Source of the DNA: Marinomonas profundi
Lineage (GTDB): Bacteria > Pseudomonadota > Gammaproteobacteria > Pseudomonadales > Marinomonadaceae
Assembly: GCF_020694005.1 (NCBI RefSeq)
Contig: NZ_CP073013.1
Location: forward strand, 2,738,578-2,802,577
Length of the DNA stretch: 64,000 nt
Direction of reading: 5' to 3'
How positions within the stretch are numbered: the stretch's first letter is position 1; each line of letters begins with the position of its first letter. The position numbers and the translations under genes were made by a program. This document shows positions 50,105-60,655 of this stretch, in pieces. The notes under the pieces were generated by a model. The model did not search any database. It saw only the letters and a list, made by a program, of their open reading frames with translations, and was not told the origin of the DNA.

Positions 50105-51607
50105 CTATAAAAAATACACCACGCAAAGTCCACCAACAATACTCAGGACAACGGTGTAAGGCAGCGCCATCCAAACCATTTTGCCATAAGACAAGCGTAG
50201 CAATGGCGCAATGGCAGAGGTTAATAAGAACAAGAAAGCTGCTTGGCCATTGGGTGTCGCTACACTTGGCAAGTTGGTACCTGTATTGACCGCAACGGCG
50301 AGTGTATCAAAGTGTTCTCTTGTGATGACACCAGCGTCTAAAGCGGCTTTGATTTCGTTGATGTAGACGGTTGCAACAAACACGTTGTCGCTGATGGCTG
50401 ATAGCAGACCATTGGCGATGAAAAGCATGATGGGCTGGCGCTCAGTAGGCATATTGAGCACGATGTCGATAACCGGTTGAAATAAATGCTGGGCATGAAT
50501 GACCGACACAACGGTAAAAAACACCACTAATAGCGCGGTGAAGGGTAAAGACTCTTCAAATGCGTGACCAATACGGTGCTCTTCAATGATGCCATTAAAG
50601 GAGGTTAATAAGACGATCACCATTAGGCCTACTAGGCCCACTTCTGCGACGTGAAACGCAAGAGACAGCATCAGAATAATGGCGACAACACCTTGAACAA
50701 TCAGTTGTGCTTTGGTTTTGTTGGTGTGTTTTTTACTTTCTTCTTTTTCAAAGTTATTCAATATGTCTCGAACGGTATCAGGGAGCTGGGCGCCATAGTC
50801 AAACCAAGCGGTTTTTTCTAAAACGACGACGGTCAATAGGCCAGCAACCAGCACTGGCATAGAAACAGGCGCCACATTCAGGAAAAATTCAAGGAAATCC
50901 CATCCTGCGACTTTAGCGATCAGTAGGTTTTGTGGCTCACCCACTAAGGTAGACACGCCGCCAAGAGCCGTGCCGACGGCGCCATGCATTAATAAGTCGC
51001 GTAAAAACGAACGGAACTCATTTAGGTCTTCGGTATTGACTGGCAAAATCGTGTCGTCTTTACCATGGTCATGGTTTTTGTTGGAGCTTTGGCCGGAAGC
51101 GGCCTTGTGATACACCGAATAAAAGCCGACGCCAACGCTGATCAAAACAGCGGTGACGGTTAACGCGTCCAAAAAAGCAGAAAGTAGTGCTGCGGAAAAG
51201 CTAAAAATTAACGAAATGACAATTTTCGATTTTACTTTCACTAAGAGTTTATTGAAGATAAACAGCAGCATGTCTTTCATAAAGTAAATGCCGGCCACCA
51301 TAAACATCAATAACAAGATAACTTCGATGTTATGAGACACTTCAGTGTACACACCTTCGGGAGTGGTGAGGCCAAGTACCACCGCCTCGATTGCGAGCAA
51401 TCCACCGGGCTGTAAGGGGTAGCATTTTAATGCCATGGCGAGGGTGAAGATAAATTCGATAATCAGCAACCAGCCTGCGACGAACGGCCCTAATACCACT
51501 AAAACAATGGGGTTTATGATTAAGAACGCGATGATGACTTGTTTGTACCAGAGCGGTGAGGCACCGAGAAAGTTCCGTCCAAACGACTGGGATAATGAGG
51601 GTTTCAT
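50105..51607 (-). CDS. nhaB: NhaB sodium/proton antiporter
   Basis: A 500-residue membrane protein of the NhaB family, close to the E. coli length of 513. The N-terminal [40 protein letters not shown] and [20 protein letters not shown] are hallmark segments. [20 protein letters not shown] and [20 protein letters not shown] (~450) form the conserved core. It expels Na+ using the proton gradient and works best at neutral to alkaline pH. Monocistronic. Confidence 0.96.
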   Translation of the reverse strand: MKPSLSQSFGRNFLGASPLWYKQVIIAFLIINPIVLVVLGPFVAGWLLIIEFIFTLAMALKCYPLQPGGLLAIEAVVLGLTTPEGVYTEVSHNIEVILLLMFMVAGIYFMKDMLLFIFNKLLVKVKSKIVISLIFSFSAALLSAFLDALTVTAVLISVGVGFYSVYHKAASGQSSNKNHDHGKDDTILPVNTEDLNEFRSFLRDLLMHGAVGTALGGVSTLVGEPQNLLIAKVAGWDFLEFFLNVAPVSMPVLVAGLLTVVVLEKTAWFDYGAQLPDTVRDILNNFEKEESKKHTNKTKAQLIVQGVVAIILMLSLAFHVAEVGLVGLMVIVLLTSFNGIIEEHRIGHAFEESLPFTALLVVFFTVVSVIHAQHLFQPVIDIVLNMPTERQPIMLFIANGLLSAISDNVFVATVYINEIKAALDAGVITREHFDTLAVAVNTGTNLPSVATPNGQAAFLFLLTSAIAPLLRLSYGKMVWMALPYTVVLSIVGGLCVVYFL

Positions 51608-51855
51608 TGATTACTCCTTTTAGAAAGGCACTAAAAATGTGCAAAAAAATTAACAAGATTGTTCTGTTTTTTGCTAATCAAAAGAATCTTGTTATTTTTC
51701 TTGGCAGATCGTGATAGGGAGGCTTTTCAAAAGTGTGCAGATAATAAGACATATACGGAACAGTATCTAGAGTGATTTATCAGTAAAAGAGATTGTTTTT
51801 TGTCGAAATACCCCCAATATGCCAAGAACTTATGATGATTTAGAGGAAATGAACG

Positions 51856-52902
51856 TTGGAATTTTTAACTGACTATGCGGGTTTTTTATTGAAGTTGATC
51901 AGTGTCGCTGTGGTGATTGGCTTTTTGTTGGCAATAGTCGCCAGCGGCAAGCGCAAGGCACAGCCGGGCAGTTTATCGGTGAGTAAATTGAATGAAGGCT
52001 ACGATGCCATGAAGGCAGAGTTGGATCGTCAATTATTGGATAAGAAGACCTTAAAAAATATAGCCAAAGAAAAAAAGAAACAAACAAAACTGGATAAGAA
52101 AGCTCAAAAAAACGCCCCTAAAGACAGTGTTGTAGAAGAAAGCGCGAAAAAGCGTGTCTATGTGCTGGATTTTGATGGCGACATAAAGGCATCTGCCGTC
52201 GATACAATGCGCGAAGAAATCACCGCGGTTCTTAGTGTGGCGACACCGCAAGATGAAGTGGTCGTTCGTTTAGAAAGTGGTGGCGGTGTGGTGCATGGTT
52301 ATGGCTTGGCGGCGTCTCAATTGCAGCGTATTCGCGAAGCTCATATTCCGTTAACCATCTGTGTTGATAAAGTGGCGGCCAGTGGTGGCTACATGATGGC
52401 GTGTGTGGCCGATAAGATTATTGCGGCTCCGTTTGCTATTTTGGGGTCGATTGGTGTGGTTGCGCAAGTTCCTAATGTACACCGTTTGTTGGGTAAAAGT
52501 TTGATCGATGTGGAGCTTCATACGGCTGGGCGTTATAAGCGCACGCTGACCATGTTGGGGGAAAATACCGATGAGGGTCGTGAAAAGTTCAAGCAAGACT
52601 TAGAAGACACGCATGGCTTATTTAAGCGTTTTGTTTCCTCGCAGCGCCCACAGTTAGACATTGAAGAGATTGCGACAGGTGAAACCTGGTATGGCTCGGA
52701 AGCATTGGGCAATAAATTGGTGGATGTGGTCATGACGAGCGACGCTTATCTGGTCTCTCATTATGAGAAAGCCGATGTGGTGCAGGTTGTCTACAAACAG
52801 CCAAAAGGTATGGCGGAGCGTTTAGGCTTGTCATTTTTTGCGGTGTTAGAGCAAAAAGCGGTCTCTTGGCTGGGAAAGTTGGCGCAGTCGCGTGGCTATT
52901 AG
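51856..52902 (+). CDS. sohB: SohB, S49-family inner-membrane protease
   Basis: A 348-residue protein with an N-terminal membrane helix (~7-28) and a Lys/Glu-rich linker (~55-95). The S49 protease domain holds the serine in VDKVAASGGYMMACVADK (~178) and the oxyanion-loop region SGGGVVHGYGLA. The lysine partner is expected in the segment AGRYKRTLTMLGENTDEGR (~228). It probably cleaves membrane or signal peptides. The start is TTG at 51856 with AGAGGAAA upstream; there is no in-frame ATG nearby. Confidence 0.93.
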   Translation: MEFLTDYAGFLLKLISVAVVIGFLLAIVASGKRKAQPGSLSVSKLNEGYDAMKAELDRQLLDKKTLKNIAKEKKKQTKLDKKAQKNAPKDSVVEESAKKRVYVLDFDGDIKASAVDTMREEITAVLSVATPQDEVVVRLESGGGVVHGYGLAASQLQRIREAHIPLTICVDKVAASGGYMMACVADKIIAAPFAILGSIGVVAQVPNVHRLLGKSLIDVELHTAGRYKRTLTMLGENTDEGREKFKQDLEDTHGLFKRFVSSQRPQLDIEEIATGETWYGSEALGNKLVDVVMTSDAYLVSHYEKADVVQVVYKQPKGMAERLGLSFFAVLEQKAVSWLGKLAQSRGY

Positions 52903-52967
52903 TGGCTAAGGCTTGTCGATAGCACTTATTGATAGCTTTTTGTTGATAAGAATAGAACGAGAACGAA

Positions 52968-53000
52968 AAAGGGAGGCATGTGTGGCATGCCTCCCTTTTT
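52968..53000 (+). terminator. Terminator between sohB and csiV
   Basis: AAAGGGAGGCATG (52968-52980) pairs with CATGCCTCCCTTT (52986-52998), a 13-bp perfect stem with a 5-base loop and a T run. The A-rich left flank lets it also end the convergent csiV transcript. Confidence 0.95.
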
Positions 53001-53012
53001 TTATGTGCTTGA

Positions 53013-53786
53013 TTAACGAGGCGAAAGCTCATTGGTGCTTTGCAGTTTCTCGTAGGTCAGGCTGCGCCCCGTTTCTGGCGTTAAGGTTTGCAATACGATT
53101 TTTTCCATTGCGTCTGCTAATTCGATGGGTTCGAAATAGAGTAAGGTGCCAATCGTCGGGTGATCTAAATAATTGATTTTCTTGCTGGCGGTTTTGTTAC
53201 TTTGCTCCAGCGTGAGAACAGACCCTGGGCTCAACCTAGTTGAGTCGGTGGAAGGTATCGCGGGTGAAAAAAACAACGACGCTGTGTTGTCATCGGGTAT
53301 TAGCGTGTTTTGTGTAAGTGGTGCAAGTTCGTTAAATAAGTAGTGTTGGTAGTGAATACTAGACTCCAGATAACGGCCTAGTTTAATTGAAATATCTCCG
53401 GTTAACTCAGGGTAACCTTCTGTTTCTTGTGAGCTGCGAAATGTTTTTTTGATGCTGTCGCCTGGCTGTTTGAAGATAAGAACCCATCTCTCATTCGTTA
53501 GTATTTTGACGTGTCTGCCGAGCTTTTTTTCAATCGCGTCGAAAGGCGAAGCCATCTCTGCGTTTATCGCGCTATTGGTTGATTGGCTTGGCGGAGGTGG
53601 GGAGGGAAAGCCGTCAGTGGCAAGCAAATTGGTATAATCTACTTGCTCAATGGACTGACTTTCAGGCCATTGAAAAGTGAGCAGATACCCTTCATACGCT
53701 CTGGCCGTATCTGGGTCGATGGGGTCGGCAAAGGCTCGACCGGTAAATGAGACGCTTAATAAGACAACAAAAATCAGTGTTTTCAA
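53013..53786 (-). CDS. csiV: CsiV-family periplasmic protein
   Basis: A 257-residue secreted protein: signal peptide residues 1-20 (cleavage near RAFA), a Pro/Ser-rich segment (FPSPPPPSQSTN, ~60-71), and a C-terminal region containing YFEPIELADAMEKIVLQTL. It matches the CsiV family, which in Vibrio is needed for cell shape under D-amino acid stress through peptidoglycan synthesis control. The mfd stop and csiV start overlap by 4 bases (ATGA). The family call leans on this conserved neighbourhood. Confidence 0.75.
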   Translation of the reverse strand: MKTLIFVVLLSVSFTGRAFADPIDPDTARAYEGYLLTFQWPESQSIEQVDYTNLLATDGFPSPPPPSQSTNSAINAEMASPFDAIEKKLGRHVKILTNERWVLIFKQPGDSIKKTFRSSQETEGYPELTGDISIKLGRYLESSIHYQHYLFNELAPLTQNTLIPDDNTASLFFSPAIPSTDSTRLSPGSVLTLEQSNKTASKKINYLDHPTIGTLLYFEPIELADAMEKIVLQTLTPETGRSLTYEKLQSTNELSPR

Positions 53787-56700
53787 TGTAATAATTCCAA
53801 GGTTTTTGTGGTGTGTTGGAAGCGCTCTTCTGCGCTGTTCATTTGGGCTAAGAACTTTAAGGTATCAGAGCCAGCTAGCTTGTAAACATCTGGTTTGGTT
53901 TGAATGAGTCGAATGAGTTTCATCGGATCGACTGGGGTTTTGCTATTGAAGAAAATCTTACCTTCTTTGGCGTTTGCTTCAATTTTATGAATGCCGAGAC
54001 TTTCTGCTTTTAGCTTTAATTCTGTTTGGCGGAACAGGTTTTTGGTCGCGTCAGGTAACAGCCCGAAACGGTCAATCATTTCCACTTGTAAGTCTTTTAG
54101 GTCTTCTGTGGTGGTGGCACTGGCAATGCGTTTGTAGAGAATCAGTCGGGAGTGCACATCGCCAAGATAGTCTTCTGGAATGAGGGCTGGTACGCGTAAA
54201 TTGACTTCAGTTTGGGCGGGCGATGTTATGTCAATATCGGGCGATTCGCCATTTTTTAAGGATTTGACCGCGCGATCCAGCATGTCCATAAAGAGGGAGA
54301 AACCAACGTGCTCAATATGGCCGCTTTGACCATCACCCAATAGTTCTCCTGTGCCACGAATTTCCAAATCGTGAGTGGCTAGCGTAAAGCCGGCGCCTAG
54401 CTTGTCGGCAAGCATAATGGCTTCTAGGCGTTTTTCAGCGTCGCCGGTCACTTTGCGATCATTTGGCGTGAGCAAGTAGGCGTATGCTTGGTGATGTGAT
54501 CGACCTACCCGACCTCGTAGTTGATGAAGTTGGGCCAAGCCAAACTTGTCGGCTCGTTCAATAATGATGGTGTTCGCGTTGGGAATGTCGATACCGGTTT
54601 CTATGATGGTAGAGCAGACCAATACGTTGGCGCGTTTGTGATAGAAATCGGACATGACTTGTTCGAGCTCTCGTTCACGCATTTGGCCATGACCAACAAT
54701 AGCCCGCGCTTCGGGAATCAAGGCTTCCAGTTCTTCGGCGGCTTTTTGGATGGTTTGTACTTCATTGTGTAGGTAATACACTTGTCCACCACGATGCAGT
54801 TCTCGCAAGATGGCTTCTTTTATTTGATGCTCGTCTTTTTGTTTGATAAAGGTTTTGACGGACAGACGCTTAGCTGGCGGTGTGGCAATGATGGACAAAT
54901 CTCGAATGCCAGACAGCGACATATTGAGGGTTCTTGGGATTGGCGTTGCCGTCAGCGTGAGTATGTCGACTTCCGACCGCAAGGCTTTGAATTGCTCTTT
55001 TTGTTTGACGCCAAAGCGGTGTTCTTCGTCAATAATCACCAAGCCTAGATTGGCAAATTTGATGTTACTTTGGATCAATTTATGGGTGCCGACCACTATG
55101 TCTGCTTTGCCTGATTCGAGACGATCTATTGAGCTGTTGGACTGCTTTCCAGAGCGAAAGCGAGACAGTAATTCGACTTCGACTGGCCAGTCAGCAAAGC
55201 GATCACAAAAATTCTCATAGTGTTGTTGGGCGAGCAGCGTGGTGGGCACAAGCACCGCGACTTGTTTGCCATCTTGAACCGCCAGAAAGGCCGCTCGCAT
55301 GGCAACTTCTGTTTTACCAAAGCCTACATCGCCACAGACGAGGCGATCCATGGGCTTTTTGGCTGACATGTCGCCCATAACCGCGTCGATGGCCATTTGC
55401 TGGTCTGGGGTTTCTTCAAACGGAAAACCCGCTGAAAACAATTCGTATTGGTCGTCGGGTTTGGCAAATGCGTGGCCGACTCGGGCCTCGCGTTTGGCGT
55501 AGATTTCCAGTAGCTCGGCGGCGGTGTCACGGGCTTTTTCGGCGGCTTTTTGCTTCGCGACGCTCCACTTGTCGGTGCCCAATTTGTGCAGTGGTGCGGT
55601 GTCTTCATCGGCGCCTGTGTAGCGCGAGATTAATTGTAATGAAGAGACGGGGACGTAGAGTTTGGCGTCATTGGCATAGCCAAGCGTCAGCAGTTCTGTT
55701 TCTTGCCCGTCGATTTCCAAGTTGGTCAGCCCGAGGTAGCGGCCAACCCCATAGTCTATGTGCACGACTGGCGCATTTAGTCTTAGCTCGGTGAGGTTGC
55801 GAATGATCGCGTCTTCACTGATATTGTTTTGTTTGTTGCGTCTACGGTGCTGGGCAACACGCTCGCCTAGTATTTCACTTTCCGCTATGAGTACGAGCTC
55901 ATCGGCAATGATAAAACCGCGGCCAATATTGCCTTCGGTGATGGCGAGTGTCTTGGTGGATTTGCTGAAGGCTTCCCAGTTGTCGACTTGTTTGGGTTTG
56001 ATGTTGTGCTTTTTGAGCAGCTCAAGCAGCGCCTCACGACGGCCTGCGGACTCGGCAACAATGAGCACTCGAGCGGTGGTTTCCTGTAAAAAGTCGTGTA
56101 ATTTATTGAGCGGTTGCGCCGCTTTAGAGTCGATTTTTACCAGCGCTGGCGCGCGATAAGTAGGGTGCTCACCTGTGGCGGAAAAAATAATGTTGGTGAA
56201 TTGGTTGAGTTGGGCAAAAAGCTCGTCTTCTCTTAGGCATATTTCATCGGGCTTTAAGATGGGGCGCTCAATATTGTAGTTGAGCGACTCGTGACGGCTG
56301 CGAAAATCGAGTTGGATGCTGGCAAATTGCTCATTAAAAGTATCGGAGCGAATCACTAGGGTGTTGTCGGGCAAATAGTCAAACACACTGGTGGTTTGGG
56401 TGAAAAATAACGGTAAGTAATATTCGATGCCAGCGGGAATGAGCCCGCTGGAGATATCTTGATAGATTGGGCTAGACAGTGGCGCGGTATCAAAACGCTC
56501 TCTAAATGCCTGGCGAAACTGCTGAATTCCCTGTGTCGTGGTGGGGAACTCTTTCGCGGGGAGCATTTTTATTTCGCTGACTTTGCTAATGCTGCGCTGG
56601 GTTTCTGGATCAAACCAACGAATGGATTCAATTTCGTTGTCAAACCAATCGATTCTGATTGGGTTGTCGGCGCCCATCGGGTAGACGTCCATCAAGGCGC

Positions 56701-57196
56701 CACGAATGGCGTATTCGCCGTGTTCATGGACGTTGTCGACGTTTAAATAGCCAGCATTGCTGAGTTTTCTCGAGAGTTGCTCAAGCGGAAGTTCTTGTCC
56801 TTCTTGCAGGTGAAAGCGCTGTGCGTCTAGGTGTTGTTTCGGGCAGAGGCGCGTTAAGCAAGAGGCAACGGTGCTGAGTACAATGGGGGTTTGCGTTTCG
56901 CTTAGTTTTGCGAGCGTTTCTAGGCGTTGCGATACGATGTCTTGGTGGGGTGAAAACGCATCGTAGGGTAGGGTTTCCCAATCACTAAACCTGAGCAGTT
57001 CTCTTTTGTTTTGGTTGAGAAATTGAATTTCGTCTTCCAGTTCATTGAGCTCTGCGACTGTGTTGGCCATGAATAAAATAGGCTGCTTATGATGTGATGC
57101 GATGGCAAGCAGCTGCAGGGCTTTGCGGCTTCCATCTAGGCCATTGATCACATTCTTGAAGCCTGGTTTTATGGTAAGGGATACGGTTTGTGACAT
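53783..57196 (-). CDS. mfd: Transcription-repair coupling factor
   Basis: A 1137-residue DNA translocase that removes stalled RNA polymerase and recruits UvrA. The N-terminal UvrB-homology part is complete, and the RNA polymerase-interacting domain (~470-540) contains HIDYGVGRYLGLTNLEIDGQ. The helicase has Walker A LVCGDVGFGKTEVAMRA (~615), DEEH box (VIIDEEHRFGVKQ) and TATPIPRTL. GRVGRSHHQAYAYLL is motif VI, and the C-terminal autoinhibitory domain D7 is present. Length is normal. It leads csiV by translational coupling. Confidence 0.97.
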   Translation of the reverse strand: MSQTVSLTIKPGFKNVINGLDGSRKALQLLAIASHHKQPILFMANTVAELNELEDEIQFLNQNKRELLRFSDWETLPYDAFSPHQDIVSQRLETLAKLSETQTPIVLSTVASCLTRLCPKQHLDAQRFHLQEGQELPLEQLSRKLSNAGYLNVDNVHEHGEYAIRGALMDVYPMGADNPIRIDWFDNEIESIRWFDPETQRSISKVSEIKMLPAKEFPTTTQGIQQFRQAFRERFDTAPLSSPIYQDISSGLIPAGIEYYLPLFFTQTTSVFDYLPDNTLVIRSDTFNEQFASIQLDFRSRHESLNYNIERPILKPDEICLREDELFAQLNQFTNIIFSATGEHPTYRAPALVKIDSKAAQPLNKLHDFLQETTARVLIVAESAGRREALLELLKKHNIKPKQVDNWEAFSKSTKTLAITEGNIGRGFIIADELVLIAESEILGERVAQHRRRNKQNNISEDAIIRNLTELRLNAPVVHIDYGVGRYLGLTNLEIDGQETELLTLGYANDAKLYVPVSSLQLISRYTGADEDTAPLHKLGTDKWSVAKQKAAEKARDTAAELLEIYAKREARVGHAFAKPDDQYELFSAGFPFEETPDQQMAIDAVMGDMSAKKPMDRLVCGDVGFGKTEVAMRAAFLAVQDGKQVAVLVPTTLLAQQHYENFCDRFADWPVEVELLSRFRSGKQSNSSIDRLESGKADIVVGTHKLIQSNIKFANLGLVIIDEEHRFGVKQKEQFKALRSEVDILTLTATPIPRTLNMSLSGIRDLSIIATPPAKRLSVKTFIKQKDEHQIKEAILRELHRGGQVYYLHNEVQTIQKAAEELEALIPEARAIVGHGQMRERELEQVMSDFYHKRANVLVCSTIIETGIDIPNANTIIIERADKFGLAQLHQLRGRVGRSHHQAYAYLLTPNDRKVTGDAEKRLEAIMLADKLGAGFTLATHDLEIRGTGELLGDGQSGHIEHVGFSLFMDMLDRAVKSLKNGESPDIDITSPAQTEVNLRVPALIPEDYLGDVHSRLILYKRIASATTTEDLKDLQVEMIDRFGLLPDATKNLFRQTELKLKAESLGIHKIEANAKEGKIFFNSKTPVDPMKLIRLIQTKPDVYKLAGSDTLKFLAQMNSAEERFQHTTKTLELLH

Positions 57197-57213
57197 ATTG
57201 GGTGTATTAATCT

Positions 57214-57576
57214 CTATCTAGTAGCGGACAGGGTTAAGGAGACAGAGTCGGCAAAACGCAGGGCATGGGGTTTCGCGACTTCCACTTTAGCAAAGGTGAC
57301 ATTATCTGGCGCCATACAAAGCTCAAGTAGGTCGGCGGTAAGCTTTTCTAGTAACAAAAAGCGATGGTTCTCTGCATGGGCTATCATGTCTTTACAAATT
57401 GATCGGTAGTTAACGGCATTGTCCACATCATCCGTATCATACGCTTTAGCGGCGGGGTAGTGTATCCAAGCATTGATAACAATGTCTTGTTTGTTGGCTT
57501 TTTCCGCTTCGTTAAACCCAATGTAGGTCCGTAAACGTAAGTTTTTGATGTGGATCTGTGCGTCTGGCTTAATCAT
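57214..57576 (-). CDS. folX: Dihydroneopterin triphosphate 2'-epimerase
   Basis: A 120-residue tunnelling-fold pterin enzyme, the same length as E. coli FolX. IHIKNLRLRTYIGFNEAEKA, QDIVINAWIHYPAAKA, VNYRSICKDMIAHAENHRFL (conserved His and Arg) and the C-terminal KPHALRFADSVSLTLS match FolX better than FolB. It epimerises dihydroneopterin triphosphate to the monapterin form. ATG 57576 is the family start. It lies upstream of mfd on the same strand, 17 bases apart. Confidence 0.92.
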   Translation of the reverse strand: MIKPDAQIHIKNLRLRTYIGFNEAEKANKQDIVINAWIHYPAAKAYDTDDVDNAVNYRSICKDMIAHAENHRFLLLEKLTADLLELCMAPDNVTFAKVEVAKPHALRFADSVSLTLSATR

Positions 57577-57674
57577 TGTTGTGTTTCCATGTTTATTGCC
57601 TGGGCAATATTGTGTCGTTTTCAATTAAGTATGGCAACTGGCGGTGACACTATGTCGGTTAAACTATGGCGGCC

Positions 57675-57790
57675 GGCCTTTAGTCTGTTGAAAGTTTTTA
57701 GTCTGTTGAAAGCAAGTCGCCTCTATGTACCGTCTCAATACATACAATATCAATACATACTGTCTCAATATGCCTTTTGGATTACTTGGT
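57675..57790 (+). repeat. Short direct repeats in the folX-nqrA gap
   Basis: TTTAGTCTGTTGAAAG occurs twice 20 bases apart (near 57679 and 57699). TCAATACATA and GTCTCAATA are also doubled within 57735-57770. No gene is evident in 57577-58117 besides the nqr promoter and leader. Confidence 0.7.
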
Positions 57791-57920
57791 TTGGATGTTG
57801 TCATGGTTAGGTCGTAATAAAACAACAAAAAATAAGGTTTTTATCAGGCTGAAAGCCTTTCAATAAGGAAGATGTGGTGCTTTTAGATAAAAGTTGATGC
57901 GCAAAGTCGGTGCCATGAGC

Positions 57921-57949
57921 TGGTCAAGTCAGGCAATGACCTTTATAAT
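57921..57949 (+). promoter_or_regulatory. Probable nqr operon promoter
   Basis: TGGTCA (57921-57926), a 17-base spacer and a perfect TATAAT (57944-57949). It predicts a leader of about 160 bases before nqrA, including a GGAGGGGGG stretch at 58056 that precedes no usable start codon. Confidence 0.5.
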
Positions 57950-58117
57950 ACGGCGGTTTTTTGGTGAAGTGAGTTTGCGTTTTACAATTATCTTAACGTT
58001 GGTTGGTTTTACAATTAGCTGACTATTTTAGTTGTTAGTGAGTACATGTTTTCCCGGAGGGGGGTACGAGCACCACGCATTACGCTTTTGTGTTCAATTT
58101 ATTGTTGGGCAGAACAT

Positions 58118-59455
58118 ATGTATAAAATTACAAAAGGCCTAAATCTTCCGATTTCAGGCGCTCCCAATCAAGTGATTGATAAAGCTGCTAACGCAAAAAC
58201 AGTGGCTGTTATTGGTCCTGACTTCCATGGTATGAAACCCACCATGCTAGTCACGGAAGGGGATAAAGTTAAAAAAGGTCAAGTGATCTTTACAGATAAA
58301 AAGACGGAAGGGGTTAAGTATACGGCGCCTGCTGCAGGCACCGTGATCGCCATCAACCGTGGTGGGAAACGTGTTTTTCAATCATTGGTTATTCGTGTTG
58401 AAGGCGATGAGTCAGTAGCCTTTTCTTCTTATTCTGGGTCTGAGTTAAAGTCTTTAGAACGCAGCAAAGTTGTGGACAATCTGGTTGAATCTGGATTATG
58501 GACAGCATTGCGCACGCGTCCCTTTTCGAAAGTACCTGAAGTCGCGTCAGTTCCAAGCTCTATTTTCGTGACGGCAATCGATACCAATCCGTTAGCGGCT
58601 TCGCCAGAAGTGGTGCTTGCTGAGCAAGCGGAAGCCTTTGCTGATGGTTTGACTGTGTTGACGCGTTTGACCGAAGGTAAGGTGTTTTTGTGTAAAGCTG
58701 CTGGCGCCAAAATCCCTACCATCTCTGATGTCACGGTTGAAGAGTTCTCTGGTATACATCCTGCCGGTTTAGCGGGCACGCACATACATTTCCTTGATCC
58801 AGTGAGTGACAAAAAGACGGTTTGGTCGATCAATTACCAAGACGTTGTTGCGATCGGCAAGCTTTTTGTAACAGGTGAACTGTCTGTCGAGCGTGTGGTT
58901 GCTTTGGCGGGACCTCAGGTTAAGAACCCTCGTTTAGTTCGTACGCAAGTCGGAGCAAACTTGGATGATGTGACCTATGGCGAATTGGCTGAGGGTGACA
59001 ATCGCGTCATCTCAGGGTCGGTTTTATCGGGTCGCAATGCTTTTGGGCCGTTTGCTTTCTTAGGTCGCTACCACAGTCAAGTGTCTGTTTTGCTTGAAGG
59101 TCGTGAGCGTCAAATTATGCATTACCTGCGCGCGGGGACGGAAAAACACTCCATTATGAATGTGTTCTTGTCCAAGCTGACGGGTAAAAAGTCATTTGAT
59201 ATGACAACGACGACAAACGGTAGTGACCGTACTATGTTGCCGCTAGGAAACTTTGAGCGTCTTATTCCGCTTGATATTCTTCCAACTCAGTTGCTTCGCG
59301 CATTGGTTGTGAACGATACCGAGCAAGCTCAAAAACTGGGCGCGCTTGAGTTGGATGAAGAAGATTTGGCTTTATGTACTTACAGTTGTTCAGGTAAGTT
59401 CGAATATGGCCCGATCCTTCGTGATTGTCTCACTCTAATAGAGAAAGAGGGTTAA
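58118..59455 (+). CDS. nqrA: Na+-translocating NADH:quinone reductase subunit A
   Basis: A 445-residue cytosolic subunit. [20 protein letters not shown] is the family start, [20 protein letters not shown] (~32-51) is a biotinyl-like fold segment, and the tail holds [19 protein letters not shown]. NqrA binds quinone or supports its site in the complex. Start 58118 was chosen on this conservation; the frame extends 24 codons upstream without it. It is the first gene of nqrABCDEF, with intergenic spacings of 0-42 bases and one overlap. Confidence 0.96.
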   Translation: MYKITKGLNLPISGAPNQVIDKAANAKTVAVIGPDFHGMKPTMLVTEGDKVKKGQVIFTDKKTEGVKYTAPAAGTVIAINRGGKRVFQSLVIRVEGDESVAFSSYSGSELKSLERSKVVDNLVESGLWTALRTRPFSKVPEVASVPSSIFVTAIDTNPLAASPEVVLAEQAEAFADGLTVLTRLTEGKVFLCKAAGAKIPTISDVTVEEFSGIHPAGLAGTHIHFLDPVSDKKTVWSINYQDVVAIGKLFVTGELSVERVVALAGPQVKNPRLVRTQVGANLDDVTYGELAEGDNRVISGSVLSGRNAFGPFAFLGRYHSQVSVLLEGRERQIMHYLRAGTEKHSIMNVFLSKLTGKKSFDMTTTTNGSDRTMLPLGNFERLIPLDILPTQLLRALVVNDTEQAQKLGALELDEEDLALCTYSCSGKFEYGPILRDCLTLIEKEG

Positions 59456-59458
59456 TCC

Positions 59459-60655
59459 ATGGGGCTTAGAAAAGTACTCGACAAAATGGAGCCTGAGTTT
59501 CATTCAGGTGGTAAATACGAAAAGTGGTATGCGCTCTATGAAGCCGTAGACACCATTTTTTATCGACCAAGTTCCGTCACCAAAAATGGCTCACACGTTC
59601 GCGATGCCGTGGACATGAAGCGTATTATGATTTTGGTGTGGATGTGCACATTTCCAGCCATGTTTTTTGGTATGTACAATATTGGTTTGCAAGCGAATAC
59701 GGCAATGGATGTCATGGGCGTTACCGCGGCAGACTCTTGGCGTCATGCTGTTATTGGCGGTTTAACCAATTACGATGCTTCCAGCGTATTGGATAACATG
59801 ATTTACGGCGCAATGTACTTTTTGCCGATTTATCTTGTGACTTTCGTGGTGGGTGGTTTTTGGGAAGTGTTGTTTGCTTCGGTGCGTAAGCATGAAGTGA
59901 ACGAAGGCTTCTTTGTGACCTCTATCTTATTCGCTTTGTCATTGCCTGCAACTGTGCCTTTATGGCAGGTGGCCTTGGGTATTACCTTTGGTGTTGTACT
60001 GGCAAAAGAAGTCTTTGGTGGAACGGGTAAGAACTTCTTGAACCCTGCTTTGGCGGGTCGTGCCTTCCTATTCTTTGCGTACCCAGCGTCTATGTCTGGT
60101 GATGCAGTTTGGACTGCTGTAGATGGCTTTTCTGGTGCAACCGCGCTAAGTCAGCTTGCCGTGGGCGGTGTTTCGGGTTTGAGCGTTACATGGTCTGATG
60201 CTTTCTTTGGCTTCGTTCAAGGCTCAATGGGGGAAACCTCTACCTTGGCGATTCTTATCGGCGGTGGGGCATTGTTAGTGATGCGAATCGCAGCGTGGCG
60301 AATTGTCGCTGGTGTCATGCTGGGTATGGTGCTGACTTCTGCCTTGTTTAATATGATTGGTTCTGATTCGAATCCTATGTTTGCTACGCCGTGGTATTGG
60401 CACCTAGTTTTGGGTGGTTTTGCTTTTGGTATGATGTACATGGCAACAGACCCTGTTTCGGCGTCAATGACAAATCATGGTAAGTGGTTCTACGGTGCCT
60501 TGATTGGGATAATGGTTGTGTTAATTCGTGTTGTTAACCCTGCTTATCCAGAAGGTATGATGTTGGCGATTCTATTTGTGAATTTGTTTGCGCCATTTAT
60601 TGACCACTTTGTTGTTCAGGCAAACATTAAACGGAGGATTGCACGCAATGGCTAG
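59459..60655 (+). CDS. nqrB: Na+-NQR subunit B (membrane, FMN)
   Basis: A 398-residue polytopic subunit. [20 protein letters not shown] (~181-200) is the shared NqrB/RnfD signature, and the covalent FMN site is the threonine in [11 protein letters not shown] (~220-230). NqrB carries the sodium path and riboflavin. It starts 3 bases after nqrA with a weak ribosome site and overlaps nqrC by 8 bases. Confidence 0.97.
   Translation: MGLRKVLDKMEPEFHSGGKYEKWYALYEAVDTIFYRPSSVTKNGSHVRDAVDMKRIMILVWMCTFPAMFFGMYNIGLQANTAMDVMGVTAADSWRHAVIGGLTNYDASSVLDNMIYGAMYFLPIYLVTFVVGGFWEVLFASVRKHEVNEGFFVTSILFALSLPATVPLWQVALGITFGVVLAKEVFGGTGKNFLNPALAGRAFLFFAYPASMSGDAVWTAVDGFSGATALSQLAVGGVSGLSVTWSDAFFGFVQGSMGETSTLAILIGGGALLVMRIAAWRIVAGVMLGMVLTSALFNMIGSDSNPMFATPWYWHLVLGGFAFGMMYMATDPVSASMTNHGKWFYGALIGIMVVLIRVVNPAYPEGMMLAILFVNLFAPFIDHFVVQANIKRRIARNG

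Noticed and set aside
58046..58117. 24-codon extension of nqrA
   Set aside because: MYKITKGL is the conserved start of NqrA; the extension does not resemble the family.
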